DNA of 64,000 nucleotides from Brevibacterium iodinum ATCC 49514. GTDB lineage: Bacteria; Actinomycetota; Actinomycetes; Actinomycetales; Brevibacteriaceae. The translations under genes were made by a program, and so were the position numbers. The DNA lies in contig NZ_FXYX01000003.1 in assembly GCF_900169265.1 (NCBI RefSeq), forward strand, positions 1-64,000, read 5' to 3'. The notes under the pieces are model-generated. The model was given only the letters and a program-made list of their open reading frames with translations, did not search any database and was not told where the DNA came from. Of this stretch, positions 39,866 through 48,879 are shown in pieces (position 1 is the stretch's first letter; each line of letters begins with the position of its first letter).

Positions 39866-40792
39866 TTGACCATCTTCAACAACGTCTCCGATCTGGTCGG
39901 CCGTACTCCGCTGATCCGCGTCAACAAGGCCAGCGAGCGCTCCGGTGCCGAAATCGTTGCGAAGCTCGAATCGTACAACCCGGGCAACTCCGTCAAGGAC
40001 CGCATCGGTGTGGCGATGATCGACGCAGCCGAGAAGTCCGGCGAACTGCAGCCCGGCGGCACGATTGTCGAAGCCACCTCCGGCAACACCGGCATCGCTC
40101 TGGCGATGGTCGGCACCTCCCGCGGCTACAAGGTCAAGCTGACGATGCCCGAGTCGATGTCGAAGGAACGTCGCGCTCTGCTGCGCGCCTTCGGTGCCGA
40201 ACTCGTCCTCACCGACAAGGCCGACGGAATGAAGGGCGCTGTCGCCAAGGCCGAGGAGCTCGCCGCAGGCGGTGCCGTTCTCGTGCGCCAGTTCGAGAAC
40301 CAGGCAAACGCTGAGATCCACAAGGCCACCACCGGCCCCGAGATCCTCGCTGACACCGACGGCAAGGTCGACATCTTCGTCGCCGGCATCGGCACCGGCG
40401 GCACCATCACCGGCGCAGGCGCCGCCCTGCGCGAGGCCAACCCGGATGTGAAGATCGTCGCCGTCGAGCCCGCCGCCTCGCCGCTTCTGACCGAAGGCAA
40501 GGCCGGACCGCACGCGATCCAGGGACTCGGTGCGAACTTCGTGCCGAAGGTGCTCAACACCGAGATCTACGACGAGGTCGCCACCGTCGACAACGATGCG
40601 GCCATCGAGCGCGCCCGTGAGGTCGCGAAGGAAGAGGGCCTGCTCGTGGGCATCTCCTCTGGTGCCGCACTGGCGGCCGCCGAGGCAGTCGCCGCACGCC
40701 CGGAGAACGCCGGCAAGCGCGTCGTCGTCATCCTCCCCGACTTCGGTGAGCGCTACCTGTCGACACCGCTGTTCTCCGAATACCTCGACTGA
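39866..40792 (+). CDS. cysK: Cysteine synthase A (O-acetylserine sulfhydrylase)
   Basis: 308 residues, standard length. It makes cysteine from O-acetylserine and sulfide with PLP. PLP lysine in [11 protein letters not shown] (K44), substrate loop [10 protein letters not shown], phosphate-binding [10 protein letters not shown]. The start is TTG 39866, with AAAGGA about 6 bases upstream; upstream in-frame codons lie in the leader. cysE follows, so the pair can form the cysteine synthase complex. Confidence 0.94.
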   Translation: MTIFNNVSDLVGRTPLIRVNKASERSGAEIVAKLESYNPGNSVKDRIGVAMIDAAEKSGELQPGGTIVEATSGNTGIALAMVGTSRGYKVKLTMPESMSKERRALLRAFGAELVLTDKADGMKGAVAKAEELAAGGAVLVRQFENQANAEIHKATTGPEILADTDGKVDIFVAGIGTGGTITGAGAALREANPDVKIVAVEPAASPLLTEGKAGPHAIQGLGANFVPKVLNTEIYDEVATVDNDAAIERAREVAKEEGLLVGISSGAALAAAEAVAARPENAGKRVVVILPDFGERYLSTPLFSEYLD

Positions 40793-40803
40793 CATCGAGT
40801 GAT

Positions 40804-40843
40804 CAGCGTGAGGGCGTCAGACTTCGGTTTGGCGCCCTCGCTG
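40804..40843. terminator. Hairpin after cysK
   Basis: GAGGGCG/CGCCCTC stem extended by CAGC/GCTG with one bulge. No U-tract. It may reduce read-through into cysE, which starts 95 bases later. Confidence 0.5.
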
Positions 40844-40938
40844 TCTGAGGAGTTCTGCGTCAGAGAGGCGTGGGAATTCTTTCGACCGGATCCGACTTGC
40901 ACGAGATAGACCGAGACTGATGAGCAAGGGAGTCAACG

Positions 40939-41613
40939 ATGAAGGCACTGTGGGCAACGGCCGCGGCCGCCGTGGGTGCGGCAGCCTATGGACTGAGCCG
41001 ACCCGGTGTGCGCGAGACGCTCAAAGAAGACCTTGAGACCGTGAAGCGACGCGACCCGGCGGCACGCAATGATTTCGTCTCCCTGGTCTCCTACCCCGGC
41101 ATGCACGCCATCTGGGCGCACCGCGGACTGCACCGGCTGTGGCAGCACGACGCGGGAAAGGTACCGGCTCGACTGATGTCCCAGCTCGTGCGGACGCTGA
41201 CCGGGGTCGAGATCCATCCGGGAGCGGAGATCGGGCGTCGATTCTTCATCGACCATGCCAACGGCGTCGTCATCGGCGAGACCTCGGAAATCGGCGACGA
41301 CGTCATGCTCTACCACCAGGTCACGCTCGGCGGCACGTCGATGGCGCAGACGAAGCGCCACCCGACGATCGGCAACCATGTGCTCGTCGGGGCCGGCGCG
41401 AAGATCCTCGGCCCGGTCGTCGTCGGCGACAATTCCGCGGTCGGAGCCAACGCGGTCGTCGTCAAGGACGTCCCGGCCGACTCGAGTGCCGTGGGCATCC
41501 CCGCAACTGTGCGCTCGAAGAAGAAGGACGGGGCCGCCTCGGCGAAGGAAGGGGCCGAAGCCTCGACGAAGCGCCCGGACTTCGTCCTCGAGGACCCGGC
41601 CCTCTGGATCTGA
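40939..41613 (+). CDS. cysE: Serine O-acetyltransferase
   Basis: 224 residues. It acetylates serine for cysteine synthesis. Left-handed beta-helix hexapeptides run from [26 protein letters not shown] to [11 protein letters not shown], with the [17 protein letters not shown] block typical of the short (EpsC-type) enzymes. The N-terminus has an Ala-rich hydrophobic stretch; the C-terminus is extended with a Lys/Ala/Glu linker and ends WI, and an Ile C-terminus is what CysK binds. GGGAG precedes ATG 40939. Confidence 0.92.
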   Translation: MKALWATAAAAVGAAAYGLSRPGVRETLKEDLETVKRRDPAARNDFVSLVSYPGMHAIWAHRGLHRLWQHDAGKVPARLMSQLVRTLTGVEIHPGAEIGRRFFIDHANGVVIGETSEIGDDVMLYHQVTLGGTSMAQTKRHPTIGNHVLVGAGAKILGPVVVGDNSAVGANAVVVKDVPADSSAVGIPATVRSKKKDGAASAKEGAEASTKRPDFVLEDPALWI

Positions 41614-41681
41614 GGCTCTCGCAACTTCTGTCTGTGCGCATCTTCCTCCGGTGCGCGTACCCCTCGCGATGAGGGTTCGGT

Positions 41682-41747
41682 GTCTCCTGCGGGTGGATCC
41701 ATCGTGATAAGTGCAGAGATATCGATCTGGATCCACCCGCAGGAGAC
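41682..41747. repeat. Flanking palindrome, left copy
   Basis: Perfect 19-bp arms GTCTCCTGCGGGTGGATCC (41682-41700) and its complement (41729-41747) around a 28-base loop. A close relative in the same orientation lies at 42909-42976, on the other side of the nuclease-like gene. Confidence 0.85.
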
Positions 41748-41755
41748 GGTTGTTC

Positions 41756-42727
41756 TCAATGTGACAGCTTTCGTTCGGCCATGAGGTGTCTCAGCCGTCT
41801 GGCGAACGAGTCCATATCGCTGCGCTTCGCCACCCTCAGAAGCACCCACCCTTCGGCCTCGAGCAGTTCCCGGCGACGTATGTCCTGTGCATACTGCCCA
41901 GGCGACGATCGGTGATGGTCGCCTTCGTACTCGATCGCGATCCGCAGCTCTGGGTAGCCGAGATCGGGGTGAAGCACGCAGCCGTCGATCGCGCTGCAGA
42001 CGGCGGGGTGCACCACTGGTTCGGGGAAGTCGTGATCGGTCAGCCAGAGGCGCAGCCAGGTCTCCTGCGGCGACTCGACTGTCGGTCGAACGAGAGCGAG
42101 CGCCTTTCGTGCCTTGCGGCGTTGTGGAACTCGGGGAAGATTGTCGATGTCCGAGAGTAACCGTTCGATGGTGATGTAGGGGCCGCTGGCCTGTCTGCCG
42201 GTCGCGGCATCGCAGAGGGCTACCAGTTCGTTGAGGCTGAGCAGCGGTGTGAGTGAGGCGACGAGGCGAGGAATGGTGACGAGCGGCAGTCTCAGGAGAT
42301 CGATCCATTCGGTTGCCAGCCTCGTCGGTCGGCTGACGACGAGGCCGGGGCGTTTGATGCGCTGGCCGCGCGTAGGTGTGGCGACGTAGATGTTTCTGTC
42401 TTTGATCTGACTCGGCAGCGGAAGTCCATACAGGCGTGCTGCCGTCAGGTGGTCCGCGGCCAAGGCGGGGTGGAGTCTGCGAATGCCGGTCATATACATC
42501 CAGGTCTTGAGCCATTCATGGTCGGCCCATTGCGGTGTCGGCGCGTCGGTCAGTGATTCGGTGTCGACCCAGATACCGCGGAAGATCTGGATGAAGCGAT
42601 CGTGCTCAGTCAGTGCATAGGCCGAGATGCCCCGCTCGGCTGCTTCGGCGGCGGTGAAAGGCAGGGGCACAGATTTGAAGACGACACTCTGTTTCGTTGA
42701 TTGCCACATGCCGCCAAGACTCCGCAT
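41756..42727 (-). CDS. AbiEi-like / DUF559 endonuclease-fold protein
   Basis: 323 residues. The N-terminal 60 or so resemble the winged-helix AbiEi antitoxin domain (FTAAEAAERGISAYAL ... IFRGIWV). The C-terminus carries a Vsr/DUF559-type nuclease pattern: PELRIAIEYEGDHHR, then QYAQDIRRRELLEAEGWVLLRV. ATG 42727 is chosen for the AGGA 7 bases upstream; ATG 42709 and ATG 42880 are open. No AbiEii toxin gene is present, so it is a stand-alone protein of a type common in actinomycetes. Target and activity unknown. Confidence 0.72.
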   Translation of the reverse strand: MRSLGGMWQSTKQSVVFKSVPLPFTAAEAAERGISAYALTEHDRFIQIFRGIWVDTESLTDAPTPQWADHEWLKTWMYMTGIRRLHPALAADHLTAARLYGLPLPSQIKDRNIYVATPTRGQRIKRPGLVVSRPTRLATEWIDLLRLPLVTIPRLVASLTPLLSLNELVALCDAATGRQASGPYITIERLLSDIDNLPRVPQRRKARKALALVRPTVESPQETWLRLWLTDHDFPEPVVHPAVCSAIDGCVLHPDLGYPELRIAIEYEGDHHRSSPGQYAQDIRRRELLEAEGWVLLRVAKRSDMDSFARRLRHLMAERKLSH

Positions 42728-42908
42728 GCGGAAGTCCTGTGTCGAGGTTCGCGATGTCTCTTGTGGATAGTTTTCTGGCGTAGGTGCGGTTGTGGGTGTG
42801 AGTCGATCCTCGCGGAACCGGTGTTCAGACGGCTTCGCTCCCGTGCTGCCCACAGGTGGAAGTGTCGCAGTCGACTTCATGCGGATCCTGATGAGCGACA
42901 GCCAGCGT

Positions 42909-42976
42909 GTCTCCTCCGGGTGGATCCATCCCGAAATCGAAAGCAGGATCGCGGCGGATCCGCCCACAGGAAACAC
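42909..42976. repeat. Flanking palindrome, right copy
   Basis: Left arm GTCTCCTCCGGGTGGATCC (42909-42927) differs from the left-copy arm at one base; right arm GGATCCGCCCACAGGAAAC differs at three. The loop is of similar length but unrelated sequence. The 377-base gap 42728-43104 also holds TGTCGC/GCGACA arms (42863-42899) and the promoter region of the monooxygenase gene. Confidence 0.8.
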
Positions 42977-43020
42977 TTCACTCGGGACGGGAGTACTTTT
43001 GCGACCACTTCTGTTAAGAT

Positions 43021-43051
43021 TTCAACTAGTTACTTCAAAATTGAAGCTAGT
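43021..43051. promoter_or_regulatory. AT-rich palindromic operator, probably for MarR
   Basis: TTCAACTAGTTACTTCAAAA is followed by TTGAAGCTAGT: CTTCAA/TTGAAG arms around AA, with ACTAGT/CTAGT half-sites outside. It is far more AT-rich than its surroundings, lies just after a possible -10 TAAGAT (43015-43020) and before an operon that ends with a MarR gene. Confidence 0.6.
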
Positions 43052-43104
43052 CCAATCGGCCGGGCGACCGCGAGAACCGCAGCAGCCCAGATGCAGGAGG
43101 CGTC

Positions 43105-44295
43105 ATGGAATTCGGAATCTTCACCATCGGGGATGTCACCACTGACCCCACCGACGGCACTACTGTCAGCGAGAACCAGCGGATCAAGAACACCGTCGAG
43201 ATCGCCAAGAAGGCTGAAGAGGTCGGCCTCGACGTCTTCGCTACTGGGCAGCACCACAACCCGCCGTTCGTGGCTCCGGCCAACCCGCCGGTCCTGCTGG
43301 CCAACATCGCCGCACAGACGGAGAGGCTCGAACTCTCCACGGCGACCACGCTCATCACCACGACCGATCCCGTGCGCATCGCCGAAGACTACTCCTACGC
43401 GCAGCACCTCTCCGACGGTCGCATCAGTCTGATCATGGGCCGCGGCAACACCGGTCCCGTCTACCCGTGGTTCGGCAAGGACATCCGTGCCGGCATCCCG
43501 CTGGCGGTCGAGAACTACAACCTGCTCTACCGTCTCTGGCGTGAGAAGAACCTCGATTGGGAAGGCAAGTTCCGCACGCCGCTCAACGGCTTCACCGTCA
43601 CCCCGACCCCGCTGGACGAAGTGCCGCCGTTCGTCTGGCACGGATCGATCCGCAGCCCCGAGGTCGCCGAACAGGCCGCCTACTACGGCGACGGGTTCTT
43701 CCACAACAACATCTTCTGGCCGACCTCGCACACCGCGCGGATGATTCAGCTCTACCGTCAGCGCTATGAGTACTACGGCCACGGAACGGCCAGCCAGGCG
43801 ATCGTCGGCCTCGGCGGTCAGGTATTCATGCGCAAGAACTCCCAGGACGCCGTCCGCGAGTTCCGTCCCTACTTCGACAACGCCCCGGTCTACGGCCACG
43901 GGCCCAGCCTCGAGGACTTCTCGACGCAGACTCCGCTGACCGTCGGGTCACCCCAGCAGGTCATCGAGCGCACCCTGAGCTTCCGCGACTGGGCCGGCGA
44001 CTACCAGCGCCAGCTTTTCCTCATCGACCATGCCGGCCTGCCGCAGAAGACCGTGCTCGAACAGCTCGACCTCCTCGGCGAAGAGGTCATCCCGGTGCTG
44101 CGCGAGGAGTTCGCCAAGGGGCGTCCCGCCGACGTCCCCGATGCGCCGACCCACGAATCGCTGGTCATCCGTCGCCGCGAAGGTCGCGACCCGATCCCCG
44201 GTGGTGGAGAAGGCTCGCGTGCCTTCGAAGACCGCCAGGCCCGCGCCGCTGAAGCTGCCCAGAACTCTGCCAAGGAAGGGGGTGACCAAGCATGA
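43105..44295 (+). CDS. CE1758-family FMN-dependent luciferase-like monooxygenase
   Basis: 396 residues, bacterial luciferase-like TIM barrel that uses FMNH2 and O2. MEFGIFTIGD, FATGQHHNPPF, TTTDPVRIAEDYSYAQHLSDGR and MGRGNTGPVYPWFG are family blocks. The last 50 residues are charged and probably disordered. AGGAGG lies 4 bases before ATG 43105. It overlaps an FMN reductase gene by four bases, which supplies reduced flavin. Substrate unknown. Confidence 0.88.
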   Translation: MEFGIFTIGDVTTDPTDGTTVSENQRIKNTVEIAKKAEEVGLDVFATGQHHNPPFVAPANPPVLLANIAAQTERLELSTATTLITTTDPVRIAEDYSYAQHLSDGRISLIMGRGNTGPVYPWFGKDIRAGIPLAVENYNLLYRLWREKNLDWEGKFRTPLNGFTVTPTPLDEVPPFVWHGSIRSPEVAEQAAYYGDGFFHNNIFWPTSHTARMIQLYRQRYEYYGHGTASQAIVGLGGQVFMRKNSQDAVREFRPYFDNAPVYGHGPSLEDFSTQTPLTVGSPQQVIERTLSFRDWAGDYQRQLFLIDHAGLPQKTVLEQLDLLGEEVIPVLREEFAKGRPADVPDAPTHESLVIRRREGRDPIPGGGEGSRAFEDRQARAAEAAQNSAKEGGDQA

Positions 44296-45002
44296 CGAAG
44301 ACGATGAACATCGTGGCCGTGACCACCTCGCTGAGCGAGGACTCGACCACGCTCAAGCTCGCGAACCGGATCCTCGGTCAGGCCGCCTCGGCGGGGGAAT
44401 CGGTGGGCATCGACGTGACCACGGACGTCATCAACGTCCGCAGCCTCGCCACCGCGCTGACCGATATGACCCTGACCGGGTTCCGGTCCGAAGCGTTGGA
44501 GCAGGCCTTCGCGACCATCGCCGCCGCCGATGCGATCGTCACCGTCGCACCGGTGTACAAGGCCGCCCCCGTCGGCCTGCACACCCTGTTCTGGCAGCTC
44601 GTCGACGACAAGGCGCTGAGCCGCAAACCCGTGCTCATCGCCTCCACCGGCGGAACCGCCCGCCATTCGCTGGCCGGGGACGCGGTGCTGCGGCCGATGC
44701 TGTCCTACCTCAAGGGCATCGTCGTGCCCACCACGGTGTTCGCCGCGACCGACGACTGGGGAACCGTCGAAGGCGGCCGCGCGCTGACCGCCCGGATCCG
44801 TCAGGCGGGGGAGGAGCTCGTGTCCCTGAGTGCAACGATCATCGGGGCCGGAAATGACGACCTCGCCGAGGTGGCCGACCCCGATTCGCACGCAGGTGCA
44901 GGGGCGGGCGCGACCGGGGGCACCTCCTCGGCGAATCGCGGAATCGTCGACGAATTCGCCCCGGCGAACGTCACTCCCTTCGCGCAGCTGCTCGAGGGCT
45001 GA
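44292..45002 (+). CDS. CE1759-family FMN reductase
   Basis: 236 residues. Flavodoxin-like NAD(P)H:FMN reductase: MNIVAVTTSLSEDSTT (phosphate loop), APVYKAAPVGLHTLFWQL (flavin site). It should feed FMNH2 to the monooxygenase made from the same message. The C-terminal 40 residues are Gly/Ala-rich. ATG 44292 overlaps the upstream stop. Confidence 0.88.
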   Translation: MTKTMNIVAVTTSLSEDSTTLKLANRILGQAASAGESVGIDVTTDVINVRSLATALTDMTLTGFRSEALEQAFATIAAADAIVTVAPVYKAAPVGLHTLFWQLVDDKALSRKPVLIASTGGTARHSLAGDAVLRPMLSYLKGIVVPTTVFAATDDWGTVEGGRALTARIRQAGEELVSLSATIIGAGNDDLAEVADPDSHAGAGAGATGGTSSANRGIVDEFAPANVTPFAQLLEG

Positions 45003-45003
45003 G

Positions 45004-45468
45004 ATGACGGAGATCAGATTCGGGCTCGGCAGGGAGACGCTGGCGCAGAATGCGTGGCGGACCTATTTCGAGACTTCGCAGCGTCTCCGTCAGGCCCTCG
45101 AGGTCCAGCTCAAGGACGATGCGGGGCTCGACGTCAGCGACTACAACACTCTGCTCCTGCTGTGGGAAGCGCCGGAGCGGACGCTGACGATGAGCGCACT
45201 GGCGAAGAAGCTCGTCTTCTCGCCGTCGCGGCTGAACTACCGGATCAAGGTCCTCGTCGACGCGGGGCTGGTGACGAAGACTCAGTGTCCCGGGGACGGG
45301 CGTGCTCACAATGTGGCGCTGACCGAGGCAGGGGCCCGGGCGTTCCTGTCCGCCGGCTCTCAGCACAAGAGCTATGTCGACGAGGTCTTCTTCGATCATG
45401 TCAGCGACGCCGAGCTCGAAGTGATTGAGGCCGTCTTCACTCGGATCGGGAAAGCGCTGCCCGAGTGA
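45004..45468 (+). CDS. MarR-family transcriptional regulator
   Basis: 154 residues. Winged helix with ALAKKLVFSPSRLNYRIKVLVDAGLV (recognition helix) and the wing PGDGRAHNVALTEAG. No cysteine in the N-terminal sensor position of OhrR types. It is third in the monooxygenase operon, one base after the reductase stop, and probably represses the operon through the palindrome at 43021-43051. Confidence 0.87.
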   Translation: MTEIRFGLGRETLAQNAWRTYFETSQRLRQALEVQLKDDAGLDVSDYNTLLLLWEAPERTLTMSALAKKLVFSPSRLNYRIKVLVDAGLVTKTQCPGDGRAHNVALTEAGARAFLSAGSQHKSYVDEVFFDHVSDAELEVIEAVFTRIGKALPE

Positions 45469-45523
45469 CGAGGCCCGTCATCTCAGAGTGACGAAGCCCT
45501 CGGCACCGGGCAGGGCTGCGTGC

Positions 45524-45529
45524 CACAAT
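45524..45529 (+). promoter_or_regulatory. Weak -10 element CACAAT
   Basis: CACAAT is 6 bases before ATG 45536. It lacks the usual first TA, so this is the weakest member of the leaderless set. Confidence 0.25.
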
Positions 45530-45535
45530 GAGGGC

Positions 45536-46480
45536 ATGTCCATCACCACAATCGCCTTCCCGAACTCCGAGCTCCGCAACCGTGTGATCGCTCGGATCCC
45601 CGCTCACCAGCGCGCCAACGTCGACCTCGTCGTCTTCTCCGACGCCGAACGGTCGGCCAAGCTCAGCCGTGACGATGTCGACGTCGTGATCCTGCCGTAC
45701 CTGAATTCTGGGCCGACGATCGAGCTGCTCGACGAGCTGCCCAACCTGCGCCTCGTCATCACGCAGACGACCGGATACGACCCCGTCGCCCACCTGCCCG
45801 AGCGTGGAATCCAGGTCGCGACCGCCTCCGGTGTGCACACCGGAGGCACCGCCGAGCTCGCGGTGGCACTGACCCTGGCCAGTCTGCGTGGAATCGACGA
45901 CGCCGTGCGCTCGCAGGTCTCGCGGGTATGGGAACATCAGCGTTACCGCTCGCTGCAGGACCGACGGGTGATGATCATCGGCGTCGGCGAGATCGGCTCG
46001 GCCATCGCCGACCGCTTCGACCCCTTCGAGGTCCAGCTCACCCGCGTCGCCTCGACCGCACGTGAGGATGAGCGCGGGAAGATCCACGGCGTCGACGAGC
46101 TGCCGGAACTTCTGCCCCACACCGAGGTGGTCGTGCTCATCACTCCGCTCAACGAGGGCACCCACCGCCTCGTCGATGAGAAGTTCCTCAGCCTGCTTCC
46201 CGACAATGCGCTCATCGTCAACGTCGCCCGCGGCAAGGTCGTCGATACGGACGCACTCGTAGCAGAGCTCGCCACGGGCCGACTCCATGCCGCACTCGAC
46301 GTCACCGACCCGGAGCCGCTGCCGCGCAACCACGCGCTGTGGGGCACCCCGAACACCCTCATCACACCCCATGTCGGAGGTGACACCTCGGCGTTCGAAC
46401 CACGGGTCGTGAAGATCCTCGCCGAGCAGGTCAGGCGGATCAACGACGGTGAGCAGCCGGTCAACCTCATCAAGGCCTGA
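45536..46480 (+). CDS. D-2-hydroxyacid dehydrogenase (first copy)
   Basis: 314 residues. NAD(P)H-dependent reduction of a 2-ketoacid or the reverse. Nucleotide loop IGVGEIGSAI; catalytic Arg in VNVARGKVVD, Glu in DVTDPEPLP and His in ITPHVGG are all present. Substrate is not evident from the sequence. It stands alone between marR and ilvD. ATG 45536 fits the first conserved strand. Confidence 0.87.
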   Translation: MSITTIAFPNSELRNRVIARIPAHQRANVDLVVFSDAERSAKLSRDDVDVVILPYLNSGPTIELLDELPNLRLVITQTTGYDPVAHLPERGIQVATASGVHTGGTAELAVALTLASLRGIDDAVRSQVSRVWEHQRYRSLQDRRVMIIGVGEIGSAIADRFDPFEVQLTRVASTAREDERGKIHGVDELPELLPHTEVVVLITPLNEGTHRLVDEKFLSLLPDNALIVNVARGKVVDTDALVAELATGRLHAALDVTDPEPLPRNHALWGTPNTLITPHVGGDTSAFEPRVVKILAEQVRRINDGEQPVNLIKA

Positions 46481-46585
46481 GATGCCGTGAGCTGGGGCCC
46501 GAGGCGCAGCGAACCGCGGGCCTGAGTCGCCGGCAATAGGTCACGCGAATCTGACCTAAGCAGGGCCGGAACACAGCCTCGCGGT

Positions 46586-46633
46586 CGGACTCTCGCATGG
46601 TTCCCACAAGAGGTTCCACCATGCGAGAGTCCG
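46586..46633. promoter_or_regulatory. 16-bp perfect hairpin upstream of ilvD
   Basis: CGGACTCTCGCATGGT pairs with its complement at 46618-46633 across a 16-base loop. It lies 36 bases before ATG 46670 and upstream of the likely ilvD -10. It may terminate the dehydrogenase gene or bind a regulator; no U-tract. Confidence 0.6.
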
Positions 46634-46657
46634 GCGTGCGGATGCTGAAATCGGGCG

Positions 46658-46663
46658 TAGCAT
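46658..46663 (+). promoter_or_regulatory. -10 element TAGCAT of ilvD, leaderless layout
   Basis: TAGCAT is 6 bases before ATG 46670. Confidence 0.45.
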
Positions 46664-46669
46664 GCCTGC

Positions 46670-48382
46670 ATGAGCATCGATACAGACAACACCACTCCCG
46701 ACATCAAACCCCGTTCTCGCGATGTCACGGATGGCCTCGAAGCCACCGCCGCGCGCGGAATGCTGCGCGCCGTCGGCATGGGCGACGACGACTGGGTGAA
46801 GCCGCAGGTCGCGATCGCGACCTCGTGGAATGAGATCACCCCCTGCAACATGTCGCTGCAGCGTCTCGGTTCGGCTGCCAAGGAAGGCGTCCACGAGGCC
46901 GGTGGCTTCCCCCTGGAATTCGGCACCATCTCCGTCTCGGACGGAATCTCGATGGGCCACGAGGGAATGCACTACTCGCTGGTCTCCCGCGAGGTCATCA
47001 CTGACTCCGTGGAGACCGTGATGAGCGCCGAACGCCTCGACGGCTCCGTGCTCATGGCCGGCTGCGACAAGTCGATCCCCGGAATGCTCATGGCCTCCGC
47101 CCGCCTCGGGCTCTCGAGCGTCTTCCTCTACAACGGTTCGATCATGCCCGGAACCGCGAAGATGGAGGATGGCTCGGAGAGGGAAGTCACCCTCATCGAC
47201 GCCTTCGAAGCCGTCGGCGCCTGCCGTGCGGGCACCATGTCCCAGAAGGATGTCGACGCCATCGAGCGGGCCGTCTGCCCTGGTGAGGGTGCCTGTGGCG
47301 GAATGTACACCGCGAACACGATGGCTTCGGCCGCCGAGGCCATGGGCATGTCCCTGCCGGGTTCGGCCGCTCCGCCGGCCATCCACCGCAACCGCACGAT
47401 GTTCGCCCGCAAGTCGGGTGAGGCTGTCGTCAATATGCTGCGCCAGGGCATCACCACGAAGGACATCATCACCCGCGAATCGCTGCACAATGCGATCGCC
47501 GTGGTCATGGCCTTCGGCGGTTCGACGAACGCGGTTCTCCACCTGCTGGCCATCGCCCACGAGGCGGGAGTGGAACTCGCGCTCGATGACTTCAACCGCA
47601 TCGGAGACAAGGTTCCGCACCTGGGCAACGTCAAGCCCTTCGGCCAGTACGTGATGAATGATGTCTTCAAGATCGGCGGCGTGCCCGTGATCATGAAGGC
47701 CCTCCTCGACGCCGGTCTGCTCAACGGCGACTGCCTGACCGTGACGGGCAAGACCGTGGCCGAGAACCTCGAGTCGATCAACCCGCCGGACCCGGACGGG
47801 AAGATCCTGCGCGCGCTCAACAACCCGATCCACGCCACCGGCGGCCTCACCGTGCTGCAGGGATCGCTGGCGCCTGAAGGCGCCGTCGTGAAGTCCGCGG
47901 GCTTCGACGCCGACGTCTTCGAAGGCACCGCTCGCGTCTTCGACCAGGAGCAGCCGGCGATGGACGCCGTGCTGAACGGAGAGCTGAAGAAGGGCGACGT
48001 CGTCGTCATCCGCTATGAAGGACCCAAGGGCGGACCCGGAATGCGCGAGATGCTCGCGATCACCGGCGCCATCAAGGGCGCGGGCATCGGCAAGGACGTC
48101 CTGCTGCTCACCGATGGTCGCTTTTCCGGCGGTTCGACCGGTCTGTGCATCGGCCACATCGCCCCCGAGGCGGTCGACGGCGGTCCGATCGCGCTCGTCG
48201 AGGACGGGGACAAGATCACCGTCGACATCGCGGCTCGTTCGATCGAACTCCACGTCGACGAAGAGGTGCTGGCCGAGCGTCGCAAGTCCTGGACGCTACC
48301 CGAAAACCACCGTCTCACCGGTGTGCTCGGCAAGTACGCAAAGCTCGTGCAGTCGGCGTCGAAGGGCGCGGTCTGCTTCTGA
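46670..48382 (+). CDS. ilvD: Dihydroxy-acid dehydratase
   Basis: 570 residues, standard length. Fe-S enzyme of valine, isoleucine and leucine synthesis. Cluster cysteines in [17 protein letters not shown] and [14 protein letters not shown]; the ligand loop [10 protein letters not shown] and GRFSGG block are intact. No other ilv gene lies near. ATG 46670 fits the family N-terminus. Confidence 0.96.
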   Translation: MSIDTDNTTPDIKPRSRDVTDGLEATAARGMLRAVGMGDDDWVKPQVAIATSWNEITPCNMSLQRLGSAAKEGVHEAGGFPLEFGTISVSDGISMGHEGMHYSLVSREVITDSVETVMSAERLDGSVLMAGCDKSIPGMLMASARLGLSSVFLYNGSIMPGTAKMEDGSEREVTLIDAFEAVGACRAGTMSQKDVDAIERAVCPGEGACGGMYTANTMASAAEAMGMSLPGSAAPPAIHRNRTMFARKSGEAVVNMLRQGITTKDIITRESLHNAIAVVMAFGGSTNAVLHLLAIAHEAGVELALDDFNRIGDKVPHLGNVKPFGQYVMNDVFKIGGVPVIMKALLDAGLLNGDCLTVTGKTVAENLESINPPDPDGKILRALNNPIHATGGLTVLQGSLAPEGAVVKSAGFDADVFEGTARVFDQEQPAMDAVLNGELKKGDVVVIRYEGPKGGPGMREMLAITGAIKGAGIGKDVLLLTDGRFSGGSTGLCIGHIAPEAVDGGPIALVEDGDKITVDIAARSIELHVDEEVLAERRKSWTLPENHRLTGVLGKYAKLVQSASKGAVCF

Positions 48383-48452
48383 CCCACCTCAAGGTCCGTT
48401 GCTGATTCCGCTCACCTTCGTGTGACGCTCAGCAATACGGTGCGGTTCCCCC

Positions 48453-48496
48453 ATCGCCGAGGCGGTGCAGACTCAAGTCTGCACCGCCTCGGCGAT
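48453..48496. terminator. 21-bp perfect hairpin after ilvD
   Basis: Arms 48453-48473 and 48476-48496 pair without mismatch around a 2-base loop. Each arm contains the GCCGAGGCGG word that recurs across the window. No U-tract; an I-shaped terminator is likely. Confidence 0.75.
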
Positions 48497-48640
48497 TTCG
48501 GTGCGCAACGTTCCCGAAGGCAGCACTGACCGTTCCGACCCGGCGACACGAGACTGCAGTCACCGAAAAGTTACTTCGGCGTGTCGCGCGGATTTCCGGG
48601 GGACACGGCGCCTTGTCGCAATCAATACTGCAAGGGAGGT

Positions 48641-48669
48641 TTGTGCAACAGGTCACATGGGGATACAGT
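48641..48669 (+). promoter_or_regulatory. Promoter of the peptide transporter operon
   Basis: TTGTGC (48641-48646), 17-base spacer, TACAGT (48664-48669). It is one of the few places with both boxes at good spacing. Transcription would start near 48676, leaving about 200 bases of leader that contain a small ORF. The rest of 48497-48763 shows nothing else. Confidence 0.45.
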
Positions 48670-48763
48670 GCGATTTACGTTCAGTCTTCTGTGATGAATC
48701 ATTGATGGTTCACTCATAGTGGCTGATCAGAGGAAAATTCGCGCAAGGGAACCTTGAACGTTG

Positions 48764-48871
48764 ATGACTGTCACCACCTTCCCGATTCGCCATGAGATCT
48801 ATTCCCAGCTTCCCGGCCCGATGCACCATTCCGCGGATCACAGTGAGGGCAGTCTGATCCCTGCGTCGTAG
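48764..48871 (+). CDS. Possible 35-residue leader peptide
   Basis: ATG 48764 to TAG 48869-48871, sequence beginning MTVTTFPIRHEIYSQLPGPM. GGGAA lies about 13 bases upstream. The stop is 8 bases before the permease ATG, which has no SD of its own, so this small ORF may carry ribosomes into the permease gene. No similarity recognised; may be spurious. Confidence 0.35.
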   Translation: MTVTTFPIRHEIYSQLPGPMHHSADHSEGSLIPAS

Positions 48872-48879
48872 TCGGCACC

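Noticed and set aside
46556-48253. Long open frame opposite ilvD (565 codons)
   Set aside because: Antisense shadow of ilvD with Asp/Arg/His-rich composition.
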